The notes under the pieces are model-generated. The model made no database searches and was not told where the DNA came from. It was given only the letters and a program-made list of their open reading frames with translations. A stretch of DNA of 46,876 nucleotides from an uncultured Traorella sp. (lineage in GTDB: Bacteria > Bacillota_I > Bacilli_A > Erysipelotrichales > Erysipelotrichaceae): the NCBI GenBank assembly GCA_944324265.1, contig CALUVS010000014.1, positions 1 to 46,876 on the forward strand, in the 5' to 3' direction. Shown here in pieces: positions 33,659 to 41,823 of the stretch (the first letter of the stretch is position 1; the number at the start of each line of letters is the position of its first letter). Position numbers and translations under genes: made by a program.

Positions 33659-34216
33659 ATGAAAGCAATGAATGTAGAAAAAAAGATATTGAATGGAATC
33701 AAAATTGAGAATTTAGTCAATGTACAAGCCAATGAATTTCTGGAATACAGTCAGGAAAATAAAGGCAAAAGAGCGATTGGCTATGTCAAGGTCAGCGGAC
33801 AGTTTATCAGTGAAGGACGGCTTCGCAATTATGAAGAAAGCATTGAAATGGATATTTTTGCGCCATCGAATAAACTGAATGGGGAAGAATTTCTTATTCG
33901 TTTGAAAGATGTCAATGGTGTAGTGGATGATGGTATCATGATTTATCTGGATTTTGAAATTGAAGGCATTAAGGAAGAGAATAAAGATGAACAAAGCATG
34001 ATCATTAAGCAGGATGATGATGAAATCACCATTGAAGGGATAGAAGATTTGTTTGAAGATAATCAAAATGTGTATACAAGCTGTCGCTTGATCATTGCCA
34101 AAAATGATGATACGTATGAAAGTATTGCTTCTAGGTATCAAATTGATGTCGATGAAATAAAAAGTCTGAATAAAAATCAGCCAATTCTGCCAAAACAATG
34201 CATCTTGATACCTTAA
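33659..34216 (+). CDS. LysM-domain protein with a SipL/SpoVID-like layout
   Basis: The 185-residue protein lacks a signal peptide. Residues 1-130 are a beta-rich domain (R-A-I-G-Y-V-K-V-S-G-Q-F-I-S-E-G) that resembles the SPOCS (DUF3794) domain in outline; an acidic linker follows, and residues 142-185 are a LysM domain (I-A-K-N-D-D-T-Y-E-S-I-A-S-R-Y-Q-I; L-N-K-N-Q-P-I). A soluble protein of this layout would suit a spore-morphogenesis factor like SipL or SpoVID. The family call for the N-terminal part is weak. GGGGAGG precedes the start. Confidence 0.65.
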   Translation: MKAMNVEKKILNGIKIENLVNVQANEFLEYSQENKGKRAIGYVKVSGQFISEGRLRNYEESIEMDIFAPSNKLNGEEFLIRLKDVNGVVDDGIMIYLDFEIEGIKEENKDEQSMIIKQDDDEITIEGIEDLFEDNQNVYTSCRLIIAKNDDTYESIASRYQIDVDEIKSLNKNQPILPKQCILIP

Positions 34217-34219
34217 CTC

Positions 34220-34253
34220 TTGAAAAGTAATTTTGTTGTGCTATAATAGCACC
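34220..34253 (+). promoter_or_regulatory. Promoter of the valS T-box transcript
   Basis: TTGAAA (34220-34225), 16 bases, TATAAT (34242-34247). The -10 box is centred in a short inverted repeat, GTGCTA-TAA-TAGCAC (34239-34253), possibly an operator or part of a weak hairpin after the LysM gene. Confidence 0.65.
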
Positions 34254-34468
34254 ATAAAATACGAAGAAAAGAAGGAGTATCATGGAATAGCTTACAGAGA
34301 GTTCTGGGATGGTGAAACAGAATAGTGAAGACATGAGAAGGTAGTCTTGGAGTAGATTTTCTGAAAGAAGAGTAGGAAAATACGTAACTTTGCGTTAAAA
34401 AGATGAGGCACAGAGTTGTGTAAAATAAGGTGGTACCACGTTAAGCGTCCTTTGGGATGCTTTTTTTT
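34254..34468 (+). promoter_or_regulatory. Valine T-box riboswitch
   Basis: AAGGTGGTACCACG at 34427-34440 is the T-box. Stem I shows AGTA, the GAGAG and GGATGGTG elements, and a specifier loop that aligns as GAAG-GTA with GTA (Val) at 34341-34343. The terminator is AAGCGTCC (34443-34450) pairing with the GGATGCTT side (34455-34462), then T-run. It controls a GNAT gene and valS together. Confidence 0.9.
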
Positions 34469-34483
34469 GTAGTTGGAGGGAAT

Positions 34484-35029
34484 ATGCAGTTACCGGAAAT
34501 TGAAAGTGAACGATTATTGCTTCGTATGGTTTCGTCAGAGGATGCCAAAGATATATATGAATACATGTCTTTGCCTGTGACCACCCAGTATTTATATGCT
34601 TCACCGCTGAGTTATGAGAGGACTGCCCAGTTTATTCGTGTTGAATATCTCAGCTATCGTCAGCAGGGAAATCCATCTCCCTATGCCATTGTCTTAAAGG
34701 AAATCAATAAGGTCATAGGGGTGTGTTATTTTCACAGTGAAGAAGATGATATTGTTGAGATTGGGTTTATACTGAATCCTAAATTTGGGAAAAAAGGGTA
34801 TATGCAGGAAGCATTAAACAGGATGCTTGCCGTAGGTTTTGAGTTCTGTCATTATCGGCGTATTGAAGCCAATGTCATGGAAGGCAATGAGCGAAGTGAG
34901 AACTTGCTGGTTAAGCTTGGCTTTACCATGGAGGGTATTCGCCGAGAATATGCCATTAAAAATGGTATTCGCAGAAATGTAAAAATGTTTAGTATATTGG
35001 ATCATGAATGGAGGAAGAGATATGAATAA
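34484..35029 (+). CDS. RimJ/RimL-type GNAT acetyltransferase in the valS operon
   Basis: The start is ATG 34484 after TTGGAGGG; the longer frame begins inside the T-box terminator. The 181-residue protein matches the Rim-type GNAT layout: L-E-S-E-R-L-L-L-R-type start (here I-E-S-E-R-L-L-L-R-M), G-F-I-L-N-P-K-F-G-K-K-G-Y-M-Q-E-A, R-I-E-A-N-V, N-E-R-S-E-N-L-L-V-K-L-G-F. Such enzymes acetylate protein N-termini, polyamines or amino acids. It sits between the valine T-box and valS and overlaps valS by 8 bases, so its expression should rise when charged tRNA-Val falls. Confidence 0.9.
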   Translation: MQLPEIESERLLLRMVSSEDAKDIYEYMSLPVTTQYLYASPLSYERTAQFIRVEYLSYRQQGNPSPYAIVLKEINKVIGVCYFHSEEDDIVEIGFILNPKFGKKGYMQEALNRMLAVGFEFCHYRRIEANVMEGNERSENLLVKLGFTMEGIRREYAIKNGIRRNVKMFSILDHEWRKRYE

Positions 35030-37640
35030 AGAATTAGCACCAAAATACAATCCTCATGAAGTGGAAGAAGGCAAATATGAAGGTTGGCTGAAGGAAGGAT
35101 ACTTTACGGCAGGGGATACAGCCAAAAGTCCATACTGTATGGTAATACCGCCGCCAAATGTTACCGGAAAGCTGCATTTAGGTCACGCATGGGATACGAC
35201 TTTGCAGGATATTATTGCTCGCTATAAAAGAATGCAGGGCTTTGATACCCTGTGGCTGCCGGGAATGGATCATGCCGGTATCGCCACACAGGCAAAAGTA
35301 GATGCTCGTTTAAAAGATGAAGGCATTTCTCGTTATGATATCGGACGTGAAAAATTCTTGGAAAGAGCTTGGGAATGGAAAGAAGAATATGCTTCTTTTA
35401 TCCGTAAACAATGGGCAAAACTGGGCTTATCCTTGGATTATACCCGAGAAAGATTTACGCTGGATGAAGGCTTAAGCAAAGCTGTCAGAAAAATCTTTGT
35501 GGATTTGTACAATGATGGATTGATCTATCAGGGGGAAAGAATTATCAACTGGGATCCAAAAGCCAAAACAGCGTTAAGCAACATTGAAGTTATCCACAAA
35601 GAAGTGGAAGGTGCAATGTATTATTTCAACTATGAGATTGTGGAAACTGGACAGAAATTGGTTATTGCAACGACTCGTCCGGAAACTATGTTTGCGGATC
35701 AGGCCATTTTTGTACATCCTGAAGATGAAAGATACAAAGATATTATCGGCATGCATGCCATCAATCCAGCCAATGGAGAAGCATTGCCGATCATGGCTGA
35801 TGATTACATTGATATGTCTTTCGGTACAGCTGTTATGAAATGCACGCCGGCACATGATCCAAACGACTTTGCTTTGGCAAAGAAATATAACTTGCCGATG
35901 CCGATCTGTATGAATCCGGATGGTACGATGAATGCCTTGGCACACAAATATGAGGGCATGGATCGTTTTGAATGCCGCAAAGCTTTGGTGGCTGATTTTG
36001 AGGCAAGAGGTGTTGTAGATCACATTGAAAAGCATCTTCACCAAGTTGGGCACTCTGAAAGAACCGACGTTATCGTAGAACCATATTTAAGCAAACAGTG
36101 GTTTGTTAAGATGAAACCATTGGCTGAAGCTGTATTGAAGGCACAGGAAAATGAAGAAACAAAAATTCATTTCACACCAAAACGCTTTGAACACACATTC
36201 CAGCAATGGCTTGAAAATATCGAAGACTGGTGCATTTCCCGTCAGTTATGGTGGGGTCACCGTATTCCTGCTTGGTATCACAAGGAAACAGGTGAAATCT
36301 ATGTAGGTGAAACAGATCCGGAAGATATTGAAAACTGGGTACAGGATGAAGATGTATTGGATACATGGTTCTCCAGTGCTTTATGGCCTTTCTCAACTTT
36401 GGGATGGCCGGATCAAACAGCTGATCTGGAACGCTATTATCCAAATAATACTTTGGTAACCGGTTATGATATCATCTTCTTCTGGGTAGCTCGTATGGCT
36501 TTTCAAGCACGCTATGCGACTCATTCTCGTCCATTTAAGGATGTCTTGATTCACGGATTGGTACGTGATGCCCAAGGAAGAAAAATGTCCAAATCTTTGG
36601 GCAACGGTGTTGACCCAATGGATGTAATTGATCAATACGGATGTGATGCATTAAGATTCTTTTTAACTACAAACTCTACACCGGGACAAGACTTGCGTTT
36701 CATTCCTGAAAAAGTAGAAGCCAGCTGGAATTTCATCAATAAGATCTGGAATGCTTCACGCTTTGTATGCATGCAGCTGGATGAAAATATGTCTTTGGAA
36801 GATATTGACTTAACTCATGCCAGCATGATTGATAAATGGATCTTAAAACGTTTCAATGAAACTTTGGAAAGTGTTACCGCCAATATGGAACGCTTTGAAT
36901 TTGCATTGGTCGGCAATGAGCTTTACAACTTCATCTGGGATGATTTCTGCAGCTGGTACATCGAACTCTGCAAAGCTGAATTAAATAGTGAAGATGCACA
37001 GATCAAGCATGCCTGTGTATCTACTTTGATCACAGTGCTATCTGCTATTGTTCGTTTGGTTCATCCATTTATGCCATTTGTTACAGAAGAAATTTACACT
37101 TCACTTCCGCATGCTTATGCTTCCATCAATCAGGAAACATGGCCAAAACCAGTAGATATCACGATCTCTGAACAGGAAATGAATGAAGTCAATGAACTGA
37201 TTACCATGATTCAGGCTGTAAGAGAAATCAAAACAACTTATAACCTGAAGCCAAGCGCTCCGGTCAATGTATTGATCAAGGACACAGACAACAACATCCG
37301 TGCCTGCAATGAAGCGATTGCAGCCATTTTATTCAAGATGTGCAAAGCTACTTGGATCACAGAAGATTCCAATGAAGAAATGGTAACCCGTACGATCTTA
37401 AATGGTACATTGTCAATTCTTTTGGCTGATGTTGTCAATAAGGAAGAAGAAATTGCTAAATGCGAAAAAGAACTGATTCGTTTGACAAGTGAAATCAAAC
37501 GCTGTGAAGGAATGCTGAGCAATCCAAACTTCACCAATAAAGCACCGGCAGCGAAAGTAGAAGCTGAAAAAGAAAAACTGGCTAACTACCAGCAGCAATA
37601 TGAATTAACTGCTTCTCGTTTAGCCGAACTGAAAAAGTAA
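35022..37640 (+). CDS. valS: Valine--tRNA ligase
   Basis: I choose ATG 35022, 6 codons into the open frame, with GGAGGAAGAG upstream. The 872-residue class I synthetase has P-P-P-N-V-T-G-K-L-H-L-G-H (43-55), the CP1 editing domain with T-T-R-P-E-T-M, W-C-I-S-R-Q-L-W-W-G-H, K-M-S-K-S (521-525) and the C-terminal coiled coil that binds the tRNA. Length is normal. It is the second gene behind the valine T-box. Confidence 0.98.
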   Translation: MNKELAPKYNPHEVEEGKYEGWLKEGYFTAGDTAKSPYCMVIPPPNVTGKLHLGHAWDTTLQDIIARYKRMQGFDTLWLPGMDHAGIATQAKVDARLKDEGISRYDIGREKFLERAWEWKEEYASFIRKQWAKLGLSLDYTRERFTLDEGLSKAVRKIFVDLYNDGLIYQGERIINWDPKAKTALSNIEVIHKEVEGAMYYFNYEIVETGQKLVIATTRPETMFADQAIFVHPEDERYKDIIGMHAINPANGEALPIMADDYIDMSFGTAVMKCTPAHDPNDFALAKKYNLPMPICMNPDGTMNALAHKYEGMDRFECRKALVADFEARGVVDHIEKHLHQVGHSERTDVIVEPYLSKQWFVKMKPLAEAVLKAQENEETKIHFTPKRFEHTFQQWLENIEDWCISRQLWWGHRIPAWYHKETGEIYVGETDPEDIENWVQDEDVLDTWFSSALWPFSTLGWPDQTADLERYYPNNTLVTGYDIIFFWVARMAFQARYATHSRPFKDVLIHGLVRDAQGRKMSKSLGNGVDPMDVIDQYGCDALRFFLTTNSTPGQDLRFIPEKVEASWNFINKIWNASRFVCMQLDENMSLEDIDLTHASMIDKWILKRFNETLESVTANMERFEFALVGNELYNFIWDDFCSWYIELCKAELNSEDAQIKHACVSTLITVLSAIVRLVHPFMPFVTEEIYTSLPHAYASINQETWPKPVDITISEQEMNEVNELITMIQAVREIKTTYNLKPSAPVNVLIKDTDNNIRACNEAIAAILFKMCKATWITEDSNEEMVTRTILNGTLSILLADVVNKEEEIAKCEKELIRLTSEIKRCEGMLSNPNFTNKAPAAKVEAEKEKLANYQQQYELTASRLAELKK

Positions 37641-37648
37641 TTGAATCT

Positions 37649-37680
37649 GCACTATTGTATTCATGCAATAGTGCTTTTTT
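37649..37680 (+). terminator. valS: Terminator of valS
   Basis: GCACTATTG (37649-37657) pairs with CAATAGTGC (37666-37674), then T6. Confidence 0.9.
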
Positions 37681-37767
37681 AACACTTTAACAAAACAGAA
37701 ACAAATATTTGACATTTATTTAAAGCTTTTCTGAAATAATACAATTGCTTGAAGGAGGAAAAAGAAA

Positions 37768-37995
37768 ATGTCAAAATCTAAATTAGTTGAAATGAATGAA
37801 AAAATTGCAGAGAATGTTGTGAATGGATATGAGAAAATTGAAAAGAGTGTAGTCCAGGGATATGAAAAAGTAGAGAAGACATTTGTCGATGGATATAATC
37901 ATGTCGCAGATGCTTTCATTGATGAATTCTTTACAAAAGAAGGCGAAACAGTAGAAGAAGCCAAAGAAAGAATGAAGAAAGCAGCTGAAAAATAA
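37768..37995 (+). CDS. Small amphipathic repeat protein
   Basis: This 75-residue protein, after a strong GAAGGAGG site, has three imperfect 11-residue repeats (V-V-N-G-Y-E-K-I-E-K-S; V-V-Q-G-Y-E-K-V-E-K-T; F-V-D-G-Y-N-H-V-A-D-A), a pattern of apolipoprotein- or LEA-like amphipathic helices, and a charged E/K tail. There is no membrane segment. A TTGACA (near 37709) and its own terminator mark it as a separate, probably well-expressed gene. Eleven-residue repeats of this kind often bind membranes or protect against stress. I do not recognise a named family. Confidence 0.75.
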   Translation: MSKSKLVEMNEKIAENVVNGYEKIEKSVVQGYEKVEKTFVDGYNHVADAFIDEFFTKEGETVEEAKERMKKAAEK

Positions 37996-38042
37996 GCTTC
38001 AGTCAGAAAATAATATGCAGAAATGCATTTAATTTTCATCTT

Positions 38043-38079
38043 CCTTCTGTACAAAGAAATGTACAGAAGGATTTTTTTT
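38043..38079 (+). terminator. Terminator of the small repeat-protein gene
   Basis: An 11-bp perfect stem, CCTTCTGTACA (38043-38053) with TGTACAGAAGG (38060-38070), followed by A and T8. Confidence 0.93.
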
Positions 38080-38088
38080 ATTCACAAT

Positions 38089-38117
38089 TTGACTTCAATT
38101 CAGGTCTATCTTACAAT
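38089..38117 (+). promoter_or_regulatory. Promoter giving a leaderless transcript
   Basis: TTGACT (38089-38094), 17 bases, TACAAT (38112-38117). The -10 box ends 6 bases before ATG 38124, so transcription should start at, or within a base or two of, the start codon. Confidence 0.7.
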
Positions 38118-38123
38118 AAAAAT

Positions 38124-38921
38124 ATGAAAATATGGATGAGTGAAAATACAAAGTATAAAAATAAATATGCATTGCGTTTGATATTAAGTATATTGGCGAT
38201 AGTTCTTATCTCAATGATCAGTTTGATTGTTCTGACATTTCTGTCTATGGAAATGAATCTGCCGATTCAGATCATATCCGTTGTTTTGACAGTGCTGATA
38301 ACGGGTTTGATTATTCTATTGGCTCTTCGTCTGGGACGTAAAAACCAAAAAGATATTTTGATATTTGTGCAGGATCATCAAAAAAGAATGTATGTGATCA
38401 ATGCAATGAACTATATTCATGTTTCCAATGAACTGACTGCTTTGATTCAAAGTGCAGTGCAGACTGAAAGACATTTGAATCAGCTCAAGAAAATCTTTTA
38501 TTATGCTGAGAGTGATCTGAATTTGAATTTGGAAGGAATTGTTCCGCAGATTATTTCAGTATTGAATATGAAAGAAGATAAAAATGGTTATTATTTGGTC
38601 TGCCGGATGTTATCGATTCACGGTCAGCTTTATAAGCAGACATATCCTGTCTATCATGGCTATGAAAATGAAGAAGAGCTGATCTATGCTTTAAGAAAGC
38701 TGATGGACAGAAAAAGTCAGGTGGAAATCAGAGTCAATACCAATCCCTATAAGATTGCAGTCTGCGGAATATTTACATTGATTTTTCTTCTGCTTTGTTT
38801 ATTGTCTCATCCTTTGACAGCAGTATTATCAGAAACGTTATATTTTCCATGCTTGGGTCTTACTTTTGTCTTCTTTAGTCTGACTATGTATTTTATCGTG
38901 AAGCAAAAGCGCGGAGAATAA
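38124..38921 (+). CDS. Membrane protein of unknown function
   Basis: The 265-residue protein has two N-terminal membrane segments (about 16-43 and 49-71), a soluble region of about 130 residues with no recognised motif, and two C-terminal segments (about 210-230 and 238-258). The soluble part is probably cytoplasmic, from the positive charges at its edges. No ribosome site precedes ATG 38124, but a near-consensus promoter ends 6 bases before it, so a leaderless mRNA is likely. The next gene is an HTH-membrane regulator 70 bases downstream. Confidence 0.7.
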   Translation: MKIWMSENTKYKNKYALRLILSILAIVLISMISLIVLTFLSMEMNLPIQIISVVLTVLITGLIILLALRLGRKNQKDILIFVQDHQKRMYVINAMNYIHVSNELTALIQSAVQTERHLNQLKKIFYYAESDLNLNLEGIVPQIISVLNMKEDKNGYYLVCRMLSIHGQLYKQTYPVYHGYENEEELIYALRKLMDRKSQVEIRVNTNPYKIAVCGIFTLIFLLLCLLSHPLTAVLSETLYFPCLGLTFVFFSLTMYFIVKQKRGE

Positions 38922-38991
38922 GCGATTCTACTGACAGTCGGTTGATTTTCTTGCTTTTCGATAGAAAAATGGAAGCAGGAGGTAAAAAAAT

Positions 38992-39747
38992 ATGAATGAA
39001 ATTAATAAAGAACAGTTTGGTCAATTTATTGCATCTGTTCGCAAGCAAAAAAATATGACACAGAAAGAACTGGCAGGCCGTTTATTTGTTTCTGATAAGG
39101 CAGTCAGTAAATGGGAAAGAGGATTAAGTCTTCCGGATGTGACGATGCTGATGCCGTTAGCACATGCACTGGATGTCAGTGTAGCGGAGCTATTGCAGGG
39201 AAAACGCATGGAAGATGAATTGCCGAAAGAAGAAGTCGACAAGATTGTGAAAGCTTCTTTGCAGATGACGCAGGAATCCATCTTAGTCAATCAAAAAAAG
39301 AAGAAATGGGTGTATCTCTTCCTTTTGTTTATCTGCTGTGCAGAAGTATTGTTTTTATTTGTGACGCACTTGGCGGAAATAGAAACTCAGGCTGCAGGGA
39401 TGCTATTTTTGATCCTATTTTTAGCGGCTCTTTTTGGTTTGTATTTTTTTGTATTGATCAAACAGAAATTGCCGGATTATTATGATCAGTATCAAGTAGA
39501 TTATGTTGCCAGCGGGTTTTTCCGCATGCATATACCGTATCTTTATTTTAACAATACCAATTGGCCGTACATTGTTTATGCAGGTCAAATATGGAGCGGA
39601 ATTACTTTGACTGTCTATCCGCTGTGTTATGGTTTATTGAGCTGGCTTTTGCCGCAATATTTATATCTATGCTTTGTGATTCTGATCTTTCTGAATGTGA
39701 CTGCATTATTTATAGGGATATATGCTGTGGGCAAGCATTATGCCTGA
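38992..39747 (+). CDS. XRE family regulator with C-terminal membrane domain
   Basis: This 251-residue protein has an N-terminal XRE helix-turn-helix (10-65: T-Q-K-E-L-A-G-R-L-F-V-S-D-K-A-V-S-K-W-E-R-G) and four or five membrane segments from about 105 to the end. HTH proteins of this kind bind DNA while held in the membrane and may sense envelope or cell-surface signals. GCAGGAGG precedes the start. It meets another XRE-membrane gene tail to tail: its TGA (39745-39747) is followed at once by the other gene's stop. Confidence 0.88.
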   Translation: MNEINKEQFGQFIASVRKQKNMTQKELAGRLFVSDKAVSKWERGLSLPDVTMLMPLAHALDVSVAELLQGKRMEDELPKEEVDKIVKASLQMTQESILVNQKKKKWVYLFLLFICCAEVLFLFVTHLAEIETQAAGMLFLILFLAALFGLYFFVLIKQKLPDYYDQYQVDYVASGFFRMHIPYLYFNNTNWPYIVYAGQIWSGITLTVYPLCYGLLSWLLPQYLYLCFVILIFLNVTALFIGIYAVGKHYA

Positions 39748-40197
39748 TCATTGAATATAGGTTTGAACGATGCAGTAAACACCGACCAGCATTTCACCGA
39801 CTGAAATTCCTAATAAAGCACCAGAAAGAAAGTTTTGAACATCAGATCCGGAAAAGGTGTGAGAGAGTGCCATCAAGGCAATGCCCATGACAATCAAAAA
39901 TAAACCCAGCATCATATTTTTCTGTTTTTCAAGCTCTTGGATTTTTCTGAATAAATCTAAGAGCTGTTTTTCATTATTTGTTTCCGGTTCAGTTTTTCCG
40001 CTGATCAATTCGTTTAAAGTGATATCTAGTTCGCTGCATAATTGTTCAATGATGCTATAGTCAGGCATACATTTGCCGTTTTCCCATTTTGAAATGGCTT
40101 TATTTGAGATATTCAGTTTTTCTGCCAGCTGAGATTGTGTCATGTTTTTGGCTTTTCTTTTTTGTGCGATTGTTTGTCCGATGGATGATTGATTCAT
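39748..40197 (-). CDS. XRE family regulator with two membrane segments
   Basis: The 149-residue protein has an XRE helix-turn-helix (8-62: M-T-Q-S-Q-L-A-E-K-L-N-I-S-N-K-A-I-S-K-W-E-N-G) and two C-terminal membrane segments (about 92-110 and 120-145) joined by a short loop, G-S-D-V-Q. The helix-turn-helix is close in sequence to that of the convergent neighbour, suggesting an old duplication. An AAGGAGG-type site lies before ATG 40197. With a shared TGA|TCA junction and no hairpin, the two transcripts should overlap at their 3' ends. Confidence 0.87.
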   Translation of the reverse strand: MNQSSIGQTIAQKRKAKNMTQSQLAEKLNISNKAISKWENGKCMPDYSIIEQLCSELDITLNELISGKTEPETNNEKQLLDLFRKIQELEKQKNMMLGLFLIVMGIALMALSHTFSGSDVQNFLSGALLGISVGEMLVGVYCIVQTYIQ

Positions 40198-40359
40198 ATG
40201 AAATCCTCCTTACATGTTTATTATATCGTCTTGATTGTTTCTTTAACATCTCTTATTCGTAGAATATAGGTGGAAGTCATGTAAAAAATAAGTAAGAGTT
40301 ATCTTTTTTTTAGTTTGATCTATGAAAAGATGTTAAAATAATAAAAAAGGAGTAAGTTT

Positions 40360-40692
40360 ATGAGCATTACAATGAATTTGTATTATACCGGGAAAAACGG
40401 CAGTGCACGCAAGTTTGCAGAAGAAATGGAACAGAGCGGCACAGCGGATTTGATCCGCAAGGAAGCAGGAAATGAACGATATGAGTATTTCTTTCCGATG
40501 AATGATGATGAAACGGTTTTGCTGATTGACAGCTGGAAAGATCAGAAGTCATTGGATATTCATCATGCTTCACCGATGATGAAGACGATTGCCGAACTGC
40601 GTGAAAAATATGACCTGCATATGAGAGCAGAAAGATATGTTTCTGATGAAGCAGGAATTCCGGCTTCTGATTCAAAATTTATTAAAGAATAA
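40360..40692 (+). CDS. Putative quinol monooxygenase (ABM domain)
   Basis: This 110-residue protein fits the antibiotic-biosynthesis-monooxygenase fold (dimeric alpha-beta barrel): G-S-A-R-K-F-A-E-E-M, Y-E-Y-F-F-P, L-L-I-D-S-W-K-D-Q-K-S-L-D-I-H-H-A-S-P-M-M. The D-x-W and the His after it are the usual landmarks. Relatives such as YgiN act on quinols without a cofactor, but many are uncharacterised. AAAGGAG precedes the start; an 85-base gap separates it from the next gene. Confidence 0.8.
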   Translation: MSITMNLYYTGKNGSARKFAEEMEQSGTADLIRKEAGNERYEYFFPMNDDETVLLIDSWKDQKSLDIHHASPMMKTIAELREKYDLHMRAERYVSDEAGIPASDSKFIKE

Positions 40693-40777
40693 GATATGCA
40701 TCTGCAAAGATTTTGTCTTGATTCCATATATGAATCAAAACAGCCAAAAGATTTTAAAATAAATAATAGGAGATTTT

Positions 40778-41089
40778 ATGAGGTGCAGAATAACAGTTTT
40801 AAAAGTAATGAATAATGCAGAATTAGCCAAAGAATATGGACATGAGCCGATTCCTTGTCCTGTATTCAAAGAAGGAGAAGTATATGAGACCAAAGGAATC
40901 TTTGGCAATGATATTCCGGATGGTTTTTGTCATATGGCTTGGCAGTCTTTGGTGATGCCGGTCAATGTTTTGATTGGCAACGGAAAAGTATTGGGCATGG
41001 ATGATGTGCATATTGCCTGCTGTCCGGATGGTCTGCGTCCGGTAGTATTTAAATTGGAACGAATTGATGAAAATAAAAGCCCTGAATGA
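40778..41089 (+). CDS. TIGR04076 family protein
   Basis: The 103-residue protein is small and Cys-containing: C-R-I-T-V-L at the start, C-P-V-F-K-E-G-E, F-C-H-M-A-W and C-C-P-D-G-L-R-P-V-V-F-K near the end. The W/C pattern and C-C-P-D-G-x-R-P-V ending are those of the TIGR04076 family, whose function is unknown; the Cys residues may bind metal. Its TGA stop lies inside the loop of the following terminator. Confidence 0.8.
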   Translation: MRCRITVLKVMNNAELAKEYGHEPIPCPVFKEGEVYETKGIFGNDIPDGFCHMAWQSLVMPVNVLIGNGKVLGMDDVHIACCPDGLRPVVFKLERIDENKSPE

Positions 41090-41099
41090 TAGGGCTTTT
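41075..41099. terminator. Bidirectional terminator with a stop codon in its loop
   Basis: AAAAGCCCT (41075-41083) pairs with AGGGCTTTT (41091-41099); the loop GAATGAT contains the plus-strand stop TGA (41087-41089). It also faces the J-domain gene, which ends at 41106. Confidence 0.85.
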
Positions 41100-41105
41100 T
41101 GCTTA

Positions 41106-41600
41106 TTAATCGTTTTGATAAGGCATTTCCTGCTGTGTTTGATTGCTGTTATCGTAATATGGCCAGTAATAGCGATATGGGCGATAGAAGAAACCGCCGA
41201 ATAACATGTTGATCAGGAAGTTAATCAGCATGAAGGCAATCAAATAATAGAAAATGGATGGGCGTCGGACATTCCGCTGATATTGATAATTTCGATAATT
41301 TTGATTTTGGCCTTGATTTGTATTTGTATACCAAAAGAATGGTCCATAATAATATCCTTGCTGCTGATATTGCTGTTGCTGCTGATAACCGGTATTCTGA
41401 TATTGATTGGCGTTATAATGGAAACCATTGCTTTTGAGTGTATCATAAGCAACGTTGATATCATTCATTTTCTTGGCTGCTTCAGGGTTATTGGGATTGA
41501 CGTCAGGATGATATTTTTTTGCCAGTTTGCGATAAGCTTCTTTAATTTCTTGTTCACTGGCATTGTGACTGACACCTAAAACAGTATAAGGATCATTCAT
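41106..41600 (-). CDS. J-domain (DnaJ-like) membrane protein
   Basis: I start at ATG 41600, 5 bases after GAGGTGA; an ATG three codons earlier is too close. The 164-residue protein has an N-terminal J domain (2-60: D-P-Y-T-V-L-G-V, with H-P-D in K-K-Y-H-P-D-V-N-P), a Gln/Tyr/Asn-rich low-complexity linker (about 65-110) and a hydrophobic segment (about 120-145). It lacks the Gly/Phe and zinc-finger parts of true DnaJ, so it is a specialised co-chaperone that would recruit DnaK to the membrane. Confidence 0.9.
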   Translation of the reverse strand: MNDPYTVLGVSHNASEQEIKEAYRKLAKKYHPDVNPNNPEAAKKMNDINVAYDTLKSNGFHYNANQYQNTGYQQQQQYQQQGYYYGPFFWYTNTNQGQNQNYRNYQYQRNVRRPSIFYYLIAFMLINFLINMLFGGFFYRPYRYYWPYYDNSNQTQQEMPYQND

Positions 41601-41775
41601 GCACTTCACCTCGCATTTATCTTTCGTTTAGTAGTGTAACAGTATTCAAAAAACATGTCAATTACAGTTATGTCATTGTTCATTAAAATTTCAGTTTTCT
41701 TATAAATAGGGATGCAGAAAGTCATTTGAGAAAAGTTTTCGATAAGAAACACTAGATTATGCACACGAATAATTG

Positions 41776-41781
41776 TATAAT
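41776..41781 (+). promoter_or_regulatory. ppdK: -10 box of ppdK
   Basis: TATAAT about 43 bases before the start codon. No good -35 box is at 17 bases. A strong AGGAGGAG ribosome site follows. Confidence 0.45.
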
Positions 41782-41823
41782 AATAAAGTAAGCGATTACA
41801 TAAAATATAGGAGGAGTATTTAG

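Noticed and set aside
35574-36053. 159-residue minus-strand open frame inside valS
   Set aside because: Antisense shadow of a conserved synthetase; no start signals and no protein-like motifs.
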